Shown: positions 38,367 through 48,597, numbered from the stretch's first letter. The stretch is 64,000 nt of DNA from Agrobacterium pusense (GCF_900102105.1 NZ_FNBB01000001.1:372001-436000); one strand, 5' to 3'. Notes: generated by a model not told the origin, from the sequence alone. Numbers and translations are program-made.

Positions 38367-39464
38367 TCAGCTGCCGGTCTTTATCTGCGTCCAGACGCGG
38401 TTCAGCACGCGCTGTTCCTTCGGTCCGTAAGGCGAGATCGTGAAGAGCTTCTTCATCGTCTCGGCATCGGGATAGACTGCCGGGTTCTTGGCAACAGACT
38501 CATCCATCAGCGCCTGCGAAGCAAGGTTGCCATTGGCGTACTGAACGTAGTTCGACGCCTTGGCAATGACTTCCGGCCGCATCAGATAGTTGATGAAGGC
38601 GTGCGCTTCTTCGACATTCTTGGCATCCGCCGGGATGGCAAGGTTGTCGAACCACATGTAGGTGCCTTCCTTCGGGATGACATAATTCACCTCGACGCCA
38701 TTCTTGGCTTCCTCGGCGCGGCTCTTCGCTTGGAGGATGTCGCCCGACCAGCCGATAGTGATACAGCTGTCGCCATTCGCCAGTTCATCGATATAGGCGG
38801 AGGAGTTGAAGGTCTTCACATAGGGGCGGATCTTCATGTAGACATCGCCGCCCGCCTCGAGATCGGCGGTTTCTTTGCTGTCCGGGTTCTTGCCGAGATA
38901 ATTCATGGCAATGGCGAAGGTCTCGTCCGACGCATCGAGAATATTGATGCCGCAGGATTTCAGCTTTTCAGCATTTTCCGGCTTGAACAGAATATCCCAG
39001 CTATCGACCGGAACATCGCCCAGCGCAGCCTTCACCTTGGCGACGTTATAACCGATGCCGGTGGTGCCCCACATGTAGTTCACGGCATATTCGTTGCCGG
39101 GGTCGTATTTCGCCAGACGCTCGGAAACCTCGGGCCACATGTTTTTCAGATTCGGCAACTTGGACTTGTCAAGTTTCTGGAACACGCCGGCATTGATCTG
39201 GCGGGCGAGAAAGGGGCCGGTGGGCACGACGACATCATATCCGGAGCTGCCGGCCAGCAGCTTGGTTTCCACAAGTTCATTGCTGTCGAAAACGTCATAG
39301 ACGACCTTGATGCCGGTTTCCTTGGTGAAATCGGCGAGGATCGATTCGTCGATATAATCCGACCAGTTATAGACGTGGACGACCTTTTCCTGGGCCATTG
39401 CCGAGCCTGCTGCAACGAGCGCGGTGGTGAGAGCCAAGGTCAGGCGGAGAGAACGGTTTTTCAT
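38367..39464 (-). CDS. potF: Putrescine-binding periplasmic protein PotF
   Basis: Solute-binding protein of 365 residues with a signal peptide (about 1-24, AMA-QE). The polyamine-binding fold starts at VVHVYNWSDYIDESILADF, in which the Trp-Ser-Asp-Tyr segment forms part of the amine-binding pocket in E. coli PotF/PotD. Start at the ATG at 39464 behind AGGAGA; the upstream extension has no signal-like character. First gene of potFGHI; the intergenic gap before potG suggests higher expression of the binding protein. Confidence 0.94.
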   Translation of the reverse strand: MKNRSLRLTLALTTALVAAGSAMAQEKVVHVYNWSDYIDESILADFTKETGIKVVYDVFDSNELVETKLLAGSSGYDVVVPTGPFLARQINAGVFQKLDKSKLPNLKNMWPEVSERLAKYDPGNEYAVNYMWGTTGIGYNVAKVKAALGDVPVDSWDILFKPENAEKLKSCGINILDASDETFAIAMNYLGKNPDSKETADLEAGGDVYMKIRPYVKTFNSSAYIDELANGDSCITIGWSGDILQAKSRAEEAKNGVEVNYVIPKEGTYMWFDNLAIPADAKNVEEAHAFINYLMRPEVIAKASNYVQYANGNLASQALMDESVAKNPAVYPDAETMKKLFTISPYGPKEQRVLNRVWTQIKTGS

Positions 39465-39616
39465 GATGTCTCCTGTTAACGCATCCTCACGACGGGAGCG
39501 TGATCCCCTTTTTTCGGAGAGACTAGAAAGGAAAACAGAAGGGAGCAAGGGGGAAATGTGCAGCACAGCATTTTCAACCAAATGTGTTCCGGTCGCAAAA
39601 AAGCGAATGAAAACAC

Positions 39617-41032
39617 CTACTGGAAGTCGAAAACACTGAGGCCGGTGACCATTTCATCCAGCCCCAGCGGCCGCGTGAGCGGCGCTTCCGCCCGCGAAAG
39701 ACAGCCCTGTCTTTCGCACAGCCGGCACGAAGGACCGACGGCGACGGGCGCAGCGCCCGAAGCGGCCGGGCCATAGACGGTCTCTGCCGCCTGAGCGAAA
39801 TCGCAGCCAAGAAGCACCGCCGTTCGCCGCACCCTCTCGCCGAAACCAGCCTGCGGACCTTCCAGCGTGCGCGACACCGTGAGGAAAGCATCCCCGTCGG
39901 GCATCTCGACCGCTTCCACGAGCACTTGTCCCGGCTGGGCGAAAGCCGCATGAATATTGAGACGCGGACAGAGGCCGCCAAAACGCGCCCTTGGAAAACC
40001 GCCGGCCCCCGCAAGGCGAAAACGGTTACCGGCATTGTCGATTTCCATCAGGAAAAACGGGATCGCCGCGGCTGACGGCCGCTGCAGGCTGACGATGCGA
40101 TTGGCCGCCTGTTCAAACGATACGTTGAAGCGCGACCGCAAGACTTCGAGATCGTACTTCGCCCGCTGGGCGGCGCCGAGGAATGCGCCATAGGGCATCA
40201 TCAACGCATGAGCGGCGTAACGCGCCAGTTCGAAGCGGGCAATGCGTCTCGCCTCTTCCCCTTTCAGGCCAAGCCCTTCAAGCTCCGTACCGATTTCTTC
40301 GCGCAGCGCCAGAAGGCAGGTCTCCATCGCCATTTCCCTCAGCTGATCCGGCTGCGACAGGCGCTCGGATAAAAAAAGCCGCATGGAATGCCGGTCGTAA
40401 CGTCGCCGGAGGTTCGGCATAGCGTGAACCGGCAGGGTGCGGACCACGATGCCGTGGTTTTTCTGGAGCCATGCGCGAACGCCGGAGGCGAGATCATCGC
40501 CCGTCGACAAATGTTTGTGGAGGTCTTCCGCAGCCGCATCGATGGAATGGAAGTAGGCCGGGCGGTTTTCAATGACGTGTCGCACCTCGTCGATCGGCAG
40601 GCGGGTGGAGGAAAGCATCGTTTCATGACCCTCCCGCGCCAGAAGATCGGAGAGATCGGACAGGCGCTGCGCCTGTTCCCGGTAAGCCCGGTATAGCTTG
40701 AGAACACCACTTGCCGCATTGGGCGCGGCATCGGCGACCTCAATCAGTTCCTGCGGCGACGGCACTTCGCCGACCAGCAGCGGATCGGCGAAGACCTCGC
40801 GCAGCTGCCCGGCGGAACCGGCGTTTTCGCCCTGCAGGTCATCCAGATCGACCTTGTACACAGAGGCGAGCTTCAAAAGCAGCTGCACCGTCAGCGGCCG
40901 CTGGTTGCGCTCGATGAGATTGAGATAGGACGGCGAAATCGCCAGCGCCTCGGCCATGGCCGTCTGCGTCAGCGCGAGACCGTTGCGAATGCGGCGCACG
41001 CGCGGGCCTGCAAAAATCTTGTTTTCCGACAC
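39617..41032 (-). CDS. XRE-family regulator of the RamB/ScfR type
   Basis: 471-residue DNA-binding regulator. The N-terminal XRE helix-turn-helix (about 8-62: RRIRNGLALTQTAMAEALAISPSYLNLIERNQRPLT region) is followed by an IrrE-like central domain (about 150-290, IENRPAYFHSI, YAAHALMMPYGAFLGAAQ) and a C-terminal DUF2083-type zinc/ligand domain (about 310-460). That last domain has clustered Cys (CRLCERQGC near 447). This architecture matches RamB, which controls glyoxylate and acetate genes in actinobacteria, and the short-chain fatty acyl regulators. Divergence from aceA across a repeat-rich operator region supports control of isocitrate lyase. Confidence 0.88.
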   Translation of the reverse strand: MSENKIFAGPRVRRIRNGLALTQTAMAEALAISPSYLNLIERNQRPLTVQLLLKLASVYKVDLDDLQGENAGSAGQLREVFADPLLVGEVPSPQELIEVADAAPNAASGVLKLYRAYREQAQRLSDLSDLLAREGHETMLSSTRLPIDEVRHVIENRPAYFHSIDAAAEDLHKHLSTGDDLASGVRAWLQKNHGIVVRTLPVHAMPNLRRRYDRHSMRLFLSERLSQPDQLREMAMETCLLALREEIGTELEGLGLKGEEARRIARFELARYAAHALMMPYGAFLGAAQRAKYDLEVLRSRFNVSFEQAANRIVSLQRPSAAAIPFFLMEIDNAGNRFRLAGAGGFPRARFGGLCPRLNIHAAFAQPGQVLVEAVEMPDGDAFLTVSRTLEGPQAGFGERVRRTAVLLGCDFAQAAETVYGPAASGAAPVAVGPSCRLCERQGCLSRAEAPLTRPLGLDEMVTGLSVFDFQ

Positions 41033-41071
41033 AGCCTTTCCCCTCCACCCCCGTCAACACATACAATTCCA

Positions 41072-41209
41072 TTACAAAATCGACGGATCATACTCTTTTA
41101 CAAAATTTACATTTTTACAGCGTCACTCTGTCATGCACGCTACAGGATAACCTCTTTCAAGTCACTGTTTTTATGTTTATTCTGGCGATCAAATCTCGAA
41201 AAATGTAAA
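41072..41209. promoter_or_regulatory. Repeat-rich operator region between regulator and aceA
   Basis: The 256-bp divergent gap carries a perfect 11-bp inverted pair, TTTACATTTTT (41106-41116) and AAAAATGTAAA (41199-41209), 82 bp apart. It also has direct repeats TTACAAAAT at 41072-41080 and 41098-41106, 26 bp apart. These are the best candidates for binding sites of the adjacent XRE/RamB-type regulator, perhaps with looping. Confidence 0.5.
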
Positions 41210-41288
41210 TGTAGTCACATCAAACGGCGCCATATGATGTTCAAGACGGCCCGCTACGAAAACCGCATTTATCATGGGAGAGAGAAGT

Positions 41289-42578
<1,290 letters not shown>

Positions 42579-42590
42579 ATCAAGAAAACC

Positions 42591-42614
42591 GCCCTTCCCC
42601 ATCGCGGGAAGGGC
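42591..42614 (+). terminator. Stem-loop after aceA (terminator or attenuator)
   Basis: GCCCTTCCC/GGGAAGGGC stem with a six-base loop, 12 bp past the aceA stop. It is followed only by TTGC, so termination would be partial and some read-through into the small downstream gene is likely. Confidence 0.55.
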
Positions 42615-42662
42615 TTGCAAAGCAGATCAAAAACCCCTGACAATAACGAGAGGAGAAATGCC

Positions 42663-42917
42663 ATGAACGCCCACAATCCCATCAAGACGCACGTCAAGGA
42701 ACGCGCCGAGGAGCAATCCTCCGCCATGACGCAGGATCAGCAGGCTGCCATCCGCATGCTGGCCAATGACCTGCACCGCCTCAACCAGGCCGTCATGAAA
42801 GCCGTCGAGGCCGGCGTTTCCGTCGAGCTGGTCCGCTCGGCCCGCCACCATGGCGGCGGCGGCAACTGGGGTGATCTGCTTATCCCCGTCATCGTTGCGC
42901 AGGGAAGCGCCGCCTGA
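42663..42917 (+). CDS. Small cytosolic protein of unknown function downstream of aceA
   Basis: 84 residues from the ATG at 42663, behind a strong GAGGAG. Largely helical: a charged N-terminal half (VKERAEEQSSAMTQDQQAAIRMLANDLHRLNQAVMKAVEAG) and a short C-terminal part with HHGGGGNWGDLLIPVIV. I recall similar small proteins next to aceA in other Rhizobiaceae but no function. Probably co-transcribed with aceA by read-through of the intervening stem-loop. Confidence 0.75.
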   Translation: MNAHNPIKTHVKERAEEQSSAMTQDQQAAIRMLANDLHRLNQAVMKAVEAGVSVELVRSARHHGGGGNWGDLLIPVIVAQGSAA

Positions 42918-42929
42918 TCCGCAGCCGGC

Positions 42930-43802
42930 CTATGCCGGGCGGCCCTTGCGTCCGGCGTAGAGATCGGAATGGCTCTTGATCAGACGGGTCATCCGATCCG
43001 CCACTGTCCTGATATCGGGTCGGTGGCGATCGTCATTATTCATGACGATCCATTGATTGTGGCGCAGCGGTTCGATTTCGCCGCCCTCCCGGACGAGGCG
43101 CGCATCCGCATCGCCCACGAAACAGGGAAGCACCGCGATCCCCGCCCCTGACAGGACAAGATCGAGAAGCGCCGTTGGCCGGTTCACCGTTACGACGATC
43201 TCGTTGCTCCGGTTTTCATGCGGCCAGCGAAGATAGGTTGAAATGGCGTTTTCCTCGGCTACCGACAGCCAGCGGTCAGCGACAGTGGCGGCGGCATTGC
43301 GCAGCCTGTAGGGAGCGTAGGCAACCTCCCCCGTCTTGATGGCAGCGAGATTGCGCTCCTGCGGCTCGAAAGCGCGGATACCGATATCGTTTTCGCGATG
43401 CGCCAGAGACGCCCTCTGCTCGGCAATAAAAAGGTCGATGCGGAAATCATCGCGATCCGTGCAGATGGCGGAGAAGTTGCTGGTCAAGAGCCAGGCATTC
43501 CAGGTGCCCACGGCAATCCGCACGATGGACGAGGCCGATGACGCCTTCTGCCACCCCTCGATATCCCTGGCCGCATTCTCCATAGCCTGAAGTCTGTCGA
43601 ACAACGCACGGCCGTCCACTGTGAGGGCGTATCCCGTCTGGCTGCGCTGGAACAGCGCCTTGCCGATCCGCTCCTCCAGCTCGACCATGCGCCGCCCTAT
43701 GGTCGCGGGGCTTAAGCCCGTCAGCGCGGCGGCACCCGTCAGGCCACCGCTGCGTGACACGTCGAGGAAAAGCTGGTAGGAATCCCAGGTGACGTTTTTC
43801 AT
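42930..43802 (-). CDS. LysR family transcriptional regulator
   Basis: 290-residue LTTR. Winged helix-turn-helix at about 1-62 (SYQLFLDVSRSGGLTGAAALTGLSPATIGRRMVELEERIGKALF region) and a periplasmic-binding-protein-like effector domain from about 90, shortened relative to the usual 300 residues. It is divergent from a small protein gene at 43890; the 87-bp gap would hold its operator. The closest style is the LTTR group that acts on neighbouring membrane or enzyme genes, but no target is clear. Confidence 0.9.
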   Translation of the reverse strand: MKNVTWDSYQLFLDVSRSGGLTGAAALTGLSPATIGRRMVELEERIGKALFQRSQTGYALTVDGRALFDRLQAMENAARDIEGWQKASSASSIVRIAVGTWNAWLLTSNFSAICTDRDDFRIDLFIAEQRASLAHRENDIGIRAFEPQERNLAAIKTGEVAYAPYRLRNAAATVADRWLSVAEENAISTYLRWPHENRSNEIVVTVNRPTALLDLVLSGAGIAVLPCFVGDADARLVREGGEIEPLRHNQWIVMNNDDRHRPDIRTVADRMTRLIKSHSDLYAGRKGRPA

Positions 43803-43889
43803 AATTGAAAAACGTAGCGCATTTTCTTGCGCAGATAAATCAAAAAACGGCGTGCATCATGGCCCTCCGCAGTAAGAAGGAGAGCGAAC

Positions 43890-44237
43890 ATGCACGCGAT
43901 TTTTGCAGCACGGGCCATTATTGAAAATCAGCGACCGCGCACACGGCGTGAAGCCATTCTGCAGGAAGAAAAGTTTTACAGGGATATGGCCGAGGCATCA
44001 CGGATGTCACGGTTTTTCAGCGCGCTTATCAACTTTGTGAAGGCGAGAAGCCGTCGATCAATGGAAGAGGGCGATAAGGGCTGCGAGAGCACCGGCTGCG
44101 ATGAGGCTCAGCCGAAAGGCCAACTGCCGGCTCTCGTTGTCAGTGCGGGCGATGGCAATGGCGCGAGGGCGGCGATGTGCAGATCTGTTCATGCGCGGGC
44201 TCCAGACGAAAAACTCAACCGACCCATGCCCTGTTAA
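43890..44237 (+). CDS. Small basic protein, C-terminal half doubtful
   Basis: 115-residue frame with a very good ribosome site (AAGGAGAGCGAAC-ATG). The first 55 residues are plausible as protein (basic, helical; MSRFFSALINFVKARSRR is reminiscent of small DUF1127-type proteins). The remainder lies antisense to the small membrane gene at 44058-44192 and has no recognisable character. Either the gene is real and overlaps its neighbour in antisense, or an ancestral stop near 44055 was lost. Divergent from the LysR gene. Confidence 0.5.
   Translation: MHAIFAARAIIENQRPRTRREAILQEEKFYRDMAEASRMSRFFSALINFVKARSRRSMEEGDKGCESTGCDEAQPKGQLPALVVSAGDGNGARAAMCRSVHARAPDEKLNRPMPC
44058..44192 (-). CDS. 44-residue membrane peptide with upstream CtrA-type box
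   Basis: Starts at the ATG at 44192, with GGAG seven bases upstream. The first half is strongly basic (MNRSAHRRPRAIAIAR) and the second half is a single hydrophobic helix (LAFRLSLIAAGALAALIALF) ending at the C terminus. A TTAA-N7-TTAAC box lies 130 bp upstream on the same strand. I do not recognise a family. The whole gene is antisense to the tail of the plus-strand frame at 43890-44237. Confidence 0.5.
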   Translation of the reverse strand: MNRSAHRRPRAIAIARTDNESRQLAFRLSLIAAGALAALIALFH

Positions 44238-44321
44238 GGGCTTCCAGCGTGACATCATGTGCAGCGGGATCATTGAGCGATCCGGCCTTGCTGGCATTCG
44301 GTCAGGATGACTCCTCCCCCG

Positions 44322-44336
44322 TTAACAGATTATTAA
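44322..44336 (-). promoter_or_regulatory. CtrA-type box upstream of small membrane gene
   Basis: Read on the minus strand: TTAA-TAATCTG-TTAAC, a full consensus match. A GANTC site starts within 9 bp. The downstream minus-strand gene starts at 44192. Confidence 0.5.
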
Positions 44337-44399
44337 AAAAGCGAGGAAGGGCCACAACTTTACCAACTGAAACTGGGTTGGCGAACAGGTCTCATCAGC

Positions 44400-44520
44400 T
44401 CCGTCACCCCGGACTAGTTCCGGGGTCGAGCGCGATCAAGTCCTTAATCGCGAAAGACTCCTTACGGCGCAGAAGCGCCATGGCTGGATGCCGGATCAAG
44501 TCCCGCATGACGAAGGAGAG
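44400..44520. repeat. Degenerate dispersed intergenic repeat
   Basis: Contains a short palindrome ACCCCGGA/TCCGGGGT (44406-44426) and a second piece resembling GCTGGATGCCGGATCAAGTC (about 44490-44510). These are building blocks of a repeat family common between genes in alphaproteobacteria. The copy looks decayed. Confidence 0.45.
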
Positions 44521-44550
44521 AGGTCCGATCTTTTCCACGGCCAGAGACGA

Positions 44551-45735
44551 TCACGCGAATTCGCCGGCCGCCTGGCCGGACGCCCAGGCCCACTGGAAAT
44601 TATAACCGCCGAGCCAGCCGGTCACATCGACACATTCGCCGATGAAATAGAGGCCGGGCACGGATTTCGCCGCCATGCTGCGGGAATCGAGGCCGGTCGT
44701 GTCCACGCCGCCGAGCGTGACCTCCGCGGTGCGATAACCTTCCGAACCGGCGGGCTTGATCTGCCAGTCCTGCACCTCTGCCCCCAGCTTCGCCAGAGCC
44801 TTGTCGGACATATCGGCAAGATGGCCGGTGAGGGCGGATTGTTCGACGACATGCTGGGCGAGCCGCTTCGGAAGGATCTCCGACAGGGCGGTCTGGGCAG
44901 ACTGACGGCCGTTTTTCTGTTTGGCCTGCTTCAACACCGTGGCCAGATCACGATGCGGCTCAAGCTTCAGGCGGATGGGATCACCCTCGCGCCAGTATGA
45001 GGAGATTTGCAGTATGGAAGGACCGCTCAAACCGCGATGGGTGAACAATAGCGCTTCCTCGAACGAGGTTTTGCCATGGGAAACCTCAGCCGGAACAGCG
45101 ACACCGGCAAGCGGGCTCAGCTTTTCCAGAAGACCGGGATCAAGCGTCAGCGGAACGAGGCCGGGGCGGGTTTCAATGAGCTTGAGGCCGAACTGTTCGG
45201 CGATCTGGTAGGCAAAACCGGTCGCGCCCATCTTCGGGATAGACTTGCCGCCTGTCGCGACGACGAGGCTCTCCGCCTCGATGACGCCACCCGAGGTCGA
45301 CACCCGAAAACGGCCGCCGTCATGGGTCACGGCGAAGACTGACGTTTCGAGCCGAAGCTTCGCATTCACCGCCTGCATTTCAGCCAGCAGCATGCGGATG
45401 ACATCCTTGGCGCTGTCATCACAGAAAAGCTGGCCGAGCGTCTTTTCGTGCCAGGAGATACGGTGTTTTTCGACAAGGGCGATGAAATCGCGCGGCGTAT
45501 ATCGGGCAAGCGCGGATTTGGCGAAATGCGGGTTGGCAGAGAGATAATTCCTCGGCCCGGCGTGGATATTGGTAAAGTTACAGCGACCGCCGCCGGAGAT
45601 GCGGATCTTTTCGCCCGGCGCTTTCGCATGGTCGAGAACGACGACGGAGCGGCCGCGCTGGCCGGCGCGGATGGCGCACATCATGCCGGCGGCGCCCGCC
45701 CCCAAAATCAGCACGTCACATTTATCTGCCATCAT
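44551..45735 (-). CDS. NAD(P)/FAD-dependent oxidoreductase, HI0933/YhiN family
   Basis: Flavoprotein of 394 residues. The FAD Rossmann motif ILGAGAAGMMCAIRAGQRG is at about 9-27. Family hallmarks are RISGGGRCNFTN at about 45, VVATGGKSIPKMGATG at about 160, and the C-terminal GLYFIGECVDVTGWLGGYNFQ. YhiN-like proteins are conserved but lack a firmly assigned substrate. Starts at 45735 or 45732 (tandem ATGs); the frame to 45975 overlaps divergent puuA and is unlikely to be translated. Divergent from puuA. Confidence 0.92.
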   Translation of the reverse strand: MMADKCDVLILGAGAAGMMCAIRAGQRGRSVVVLDHAKAPGEKIRISGGGRCNFTNIHAGPRNYLSANPHFAKSALARYTPRDFIALVEKHRISWHEKTLGQLFCDDSAKDVIRMLLAEMQAVNAKLRLETSVFAVTHDGGRFRVSTSGGVIEAESLVVATGGKSIPKMGATGFAYQIAEQFGLKLIETRPGLVPLTLDPGLLEKLSPLAGVAVPAEVSHGKTSFEEALLFTHRGLSGPSILQISSYWREGDPIRLKLEPHRDLATVLKQAKQKNGRQSAQTALSEILPKRLAQHVVEQSALTGHLADMSDKALAKLGAEVQDWQIKPAGSEGYRTAEVTLGGVDTTGLDSRSMAAKSVPGLYFIGECVDVTGWLGGYNFQWAWASGQAAGEFA

Positions 45736-45858
45736 TCCATCCGTTTCGTTTCCTTTCCTCTTTTCCAAGTGCCGCCGCTTGTCAATGGCGCTTTCCCCCT
45801 CGCCAATTGCCAAACTACGGTTATGATGGCGACAGTCGAAACACAGACCCGGTGATAC

Positions 45859-47298
45859 ATGCCCGCCAAGAAAACCATGCTCCGCCCGAAAAAACAGGCA
45901 ACCATGGCAAAGAAGACCCCTCCCCTCGACCTTTCCTCCACCCGTGGCGTTTCCTCCTGGCGCGAAGCCGCGCAATGGCTGAGGGCGCGTGGGATAGAAG
46001 ACATAGAATGCATCACGCCCGACCTTGCCGGCGTCCCCCGCGGCAAAATGATGCCGACGGCGAAATTCACGGGCGATACCTCGCTTGCTCTACCCTCGGC
46101 GCTCTATCGCCACACGATATCGGGCGAATATCCCGATGAGACCGCCAATTTCCGCTACGAGCCGCGCGACAGCGATCTGAAGCTGGTGCCTGATCTTTCC
46201 ACCCTCTCCGTCGTGCCCTGGGAAACCGACCCGACCGCGCAGGTGATCTGTGACGTGGTGGATGCGGAAGGCAATTTCGTGCCCTACACGCCGCGCAACG
46301 TTTTGAAGAACGTGCTTTCGCTCTATACCGAAAAGGGCTGGAAGCCGGTGGTGGCACCGGAAATCGAATTCTACCTCGTCGCCATGAATGACGATCCGGA
46401 CTATCCGCTGCATCCGCCAAAGGGTCGGTCGGGACGCTCCATCGTTGGCGGTCAAAGCTATTCCATCGCCGGCATCAACGAGTTCGACGAACTGATCGAC
46501 GATATCTATCACTTCTCCGAAAAGCAGGGTCTGGAGATCGATACGCTCATCCATGAGGAAGGGCCGGCACAGCTGGAAATCAACCTGCGCCATGGCGATC
46601 CGATCGAGCTTGCCGACCAGGTGTTCCTGTTCAAGCGCACCATTCGCGAAGCCGCGCTGAAGCACGGCATCTATGCCACCTTCATGGCCAAGCCCATGCA
46701 GGGCCAGCCGGGTTCGGCCATGCACATCCACCAGTCGGTGGTAGAAATCGATAGCGGCCGCAACATCTTCTCCAATGAAGACGGCAGCCCTTCGAAAGAA
46801 TTCTTCTCCTTTGTCGGCGGCATGCAGCGTTACGTTCCGAATGCGCTGGTCATGCTGGCGCCCTATGTGAATTCCTACCGCCGCCTGACGCCTGACATGG
46901 CCTGCCCGGTGAACAATGCCTGGGGTTACGACAACCGCACGACGGCCTTCCGCGTGCCGATTTCCGGCCCGCAGGCGCGGCGCGTCGAAAACCGCCTGCC
47001 CAGCTCGGACGCCAACCCCTATCTGGCGCTCGCGGCCTCGCTCGGCTGCGGCTGGCTCGGCATCGTCAACAGCATCGAGCCGACCGAACCCACCGCCGAT
47101 ACTGCCAATGAAGGCTCGATCGACCTGCCGCGTGGCCTGCTTGAAGCGGTCGCCTTGCTGGAGGGCGAGGCACAGTTCGACCGGATCTTCGGTCACGAAT
47201 TTGTCGGCCTTTATGCCGGTCTGAAGCGGGGGGAATTCGAGACCTTCATGCAGGTCATCAGCCCCTGGGAGCGCGAGTTCCTGCTTCTCAACGTGTAA
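45859..47298 (+). CDS. puuA: Gamma-glutamylputrescine synthetase-like glutamine synthetase
   Basis: Glutamine synthetase-fold enzyme of 479 residues expected to ligate glutamate to putrescine, the first step of the Puu route. The beta-grasp domain is followed by the catalytic core with the metal site PEIEFYLV (about 170), HQSV ATP/metal loop near 292 (GSAMHIHQSV), and NNAWGYDNRTTAFRVP near 355. An in-frame ATG at 45904 is an alternative start and would drop a 15-residue lysine-rich leader. puuB follows after 12 bp, and a complete potFGHI importer lies within 10 kb, which supports putrescine as substrate over other amines. Confidence 0.87.
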   Translation: MPAKKTMLRPKKQATMAKKTPPLDLSSTRGVSSWREAAQWLRARGIEDIECITPDLAGVPRGKMMPTAKFTGDTSLALPSALYRHTISGEYPDETANFRYEPRDSDLKLVPDLSTLSVVPWETDPTAQVICDVVDAEGNFVPYTPRNVLKNVLSLYTEKGWKPVVAPEIEFYLVAMNDDPDYPLHPPKGRSGRSIVGGQSYSIAGINEFDELIDDIYHFSEKQGLEIDTLIHEEGPAQLEINLRHGDPIELADQVFLFKRTIREAALKHGIYATFMAKPMQGQPGSAMHIHQSVVEIDSGRNIFSNEDGSPSKEFFSFVGGMQRYVPNALVMLAPYVNSYRRLTPDMACPVNNAWGYDNRTTAFRVPISGPQARRVENRLPSSDANPYLALAASLGCGWLGIVNSIEPTEPTADTANEGSIDLPRGLLEAVALLEGEAQFDRIFGHEFVGLYAGLKRGEFETFMQVISPWEREFLLLNV

Positions 47299-47310
47299 GG
47301 AATCCCGAGC

Positions 47311-48597
47311 ATGACATGGCAAAGCCCCATTGCGCCGGGACTATCCTGGTATCAGGCAACCATCGGTGAGCGGCCGGACTATCCCGCGCTCGATGGGTCG
47401 AAGCAGGTGGATGTCGCGATCATCGGCGGTGGTTACACGGGTCTTCAGGCCGCCTGTAATCTCGCTGAAAACGGCGTCTCGGTCGCCCTCATCGAAGCGC
47501 ATCGTTTTGGCGATGGTGCTTCCGGCCGAAATGGCGGCCAGTTCGGCACCGGCCAGCGCTCTTTCCCCGATGAGCTTGAGGAAGAGATTGGCTTCGAGCA
47601 ATCGAAGCTGCTGTTCGACATCGCCGAAAACGCCAAAAATTATGTGCGCGATTTCGCAAGCAGCCGCGGCATCGACATGGATTATCTGCCGGGCCAACTC
47701 TATGTGGCGCACAAGGCAGGTTACGAGGACGACTATCGCCGCAGCGTCGATGCGATGAACAACCGCTACGGCTATCCGCATATTTCCTACATGGAGCGTG
47801 GCGAAGCGCGCAAACGCGTCGGCTCCACTCATTATTTCGGCGGCACCCGCGACACCGGCACCGGCCATATACACCCGCTTAAGCTGCTGGTCGGGCTTGC
47901 GAAAGCCGCGAAAGATGCGGGTGCTCAGATTTACGAGATGACGCCTGCGAAATCCATCCGGCAAGTGGGCGGCAAGACCATCATCGACACCCCTTTCGGC
48001 ACCATCACTGCGCCACGGGTGTTGATTGCGACCAATGCCTATATCGGCAATCTGGAACCGATAACGGCAGCCCATATCATGCCGATCCGCTCCTTCATCG
48101 GCGCAACCGCACCGCTGGATGCCTTCCCCGGCATCATTCCAGACCGGGAGGCCGTGGCGGATTCACGGTTTGTGGTGCGTTACTTCCGCAAGACGGCCGA
48201 TAACCGGCTGTTGTTCGGCGGCCGCGAAGCTTACACGGCAGATATGCCGCGGGATATTTCCAGCCATATCCGCCGGCAGATCGCGGAAATCTATCCCGAG
48301 CTGAAGGATATCGACATCACCCATTCCTGGGGCGGCTCCGTCGGCATTACCCTGCCGCGCAAGGTCTTCGTGCGTGAGGTCATGCCAGGTGTCACCTCCA
48401 TCGGTGGATATTCAGGCCACGGCGTGATGCTGTCGAATTATTGCGGCAAGCTTTATGCCGATCTGGTGCTCGGCAAAAAGGACATGCTGGCGCCATTCGC
48501 GCGGCTTAAAGTGCCGGCCTTTCCGGGCGGAACGTCACTGCGCGCGCCGCTGCTTTTCCTGGCGCTTTCGTGGTTTGCGTTGCGAGACAGGTTTTAG
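47311..48597 (+). CDS. puuB: Gamma-glutamylputrescine oxidase (FAD)
   Basis: DadA/DAO-type flavin oxidase of 428 residues. FAD motif VAIIGGGYTGLQAACNLAENG is at about 31-51, GRNGGQFGTGQRSFPDE near 73 and the C-terminal GGYSGHGVMLSNYCGKL near 365. It oxidises the terminal amine of gamma-glutamylputrescine, the product of PuuA. Tightly coupled to puuA (12-bp gap). The later enzymes PuuC and PuuD are not in the window. Confidence 0.88.
   Translation: MTWQSPIAPGLSWYQATIGERPDYPALDGSKQVDVAIIGGGYTGLQAACNLAENGVSVALIEAHRFGDGASGRNGGQFGTGQRSFPDELEEEIGFEQSKLLFDIAENAKNYVRDFASSRGIDMDYLPGQLYVAHKAGYEDDYRRSVDAMNNRYGYPHISYMERGEARKRVGSTHYFGGTRDTGTGHIHPLKLLVGLAKAAKDAGAQIYEMTPAKSIRQVGGKTIIDTPFGTITAPRVLIATNAYIGNLEPITAAHIMPIRSFIGATAPLDAFPGIIPDREAVADSRFVVRYFRKTADNRLLFGGREAYTADMPRDISSHIRRQIAEIYPELKDIDITHSWGGSVGITLPRKVFVREVMPGVTSIGGYSGHGVMLSNYCGKLYADLVLGKKDMLAPFARLKVPAFPGGTSLRAPLLFLALSWFALRDRF

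Larger units (their letters stand above)
44238..44550. other. Intergenic region with repeat and CtrA-type box
   Basis: A 313-base gap. It holds the CtrA-type box at 44322-44336, a GACTC (GANTC) site at 44309-44313, and a degenerate dispersed-repeat fragment from about 44400 to 44520. No further gene is visible. Confidence 0.5.
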
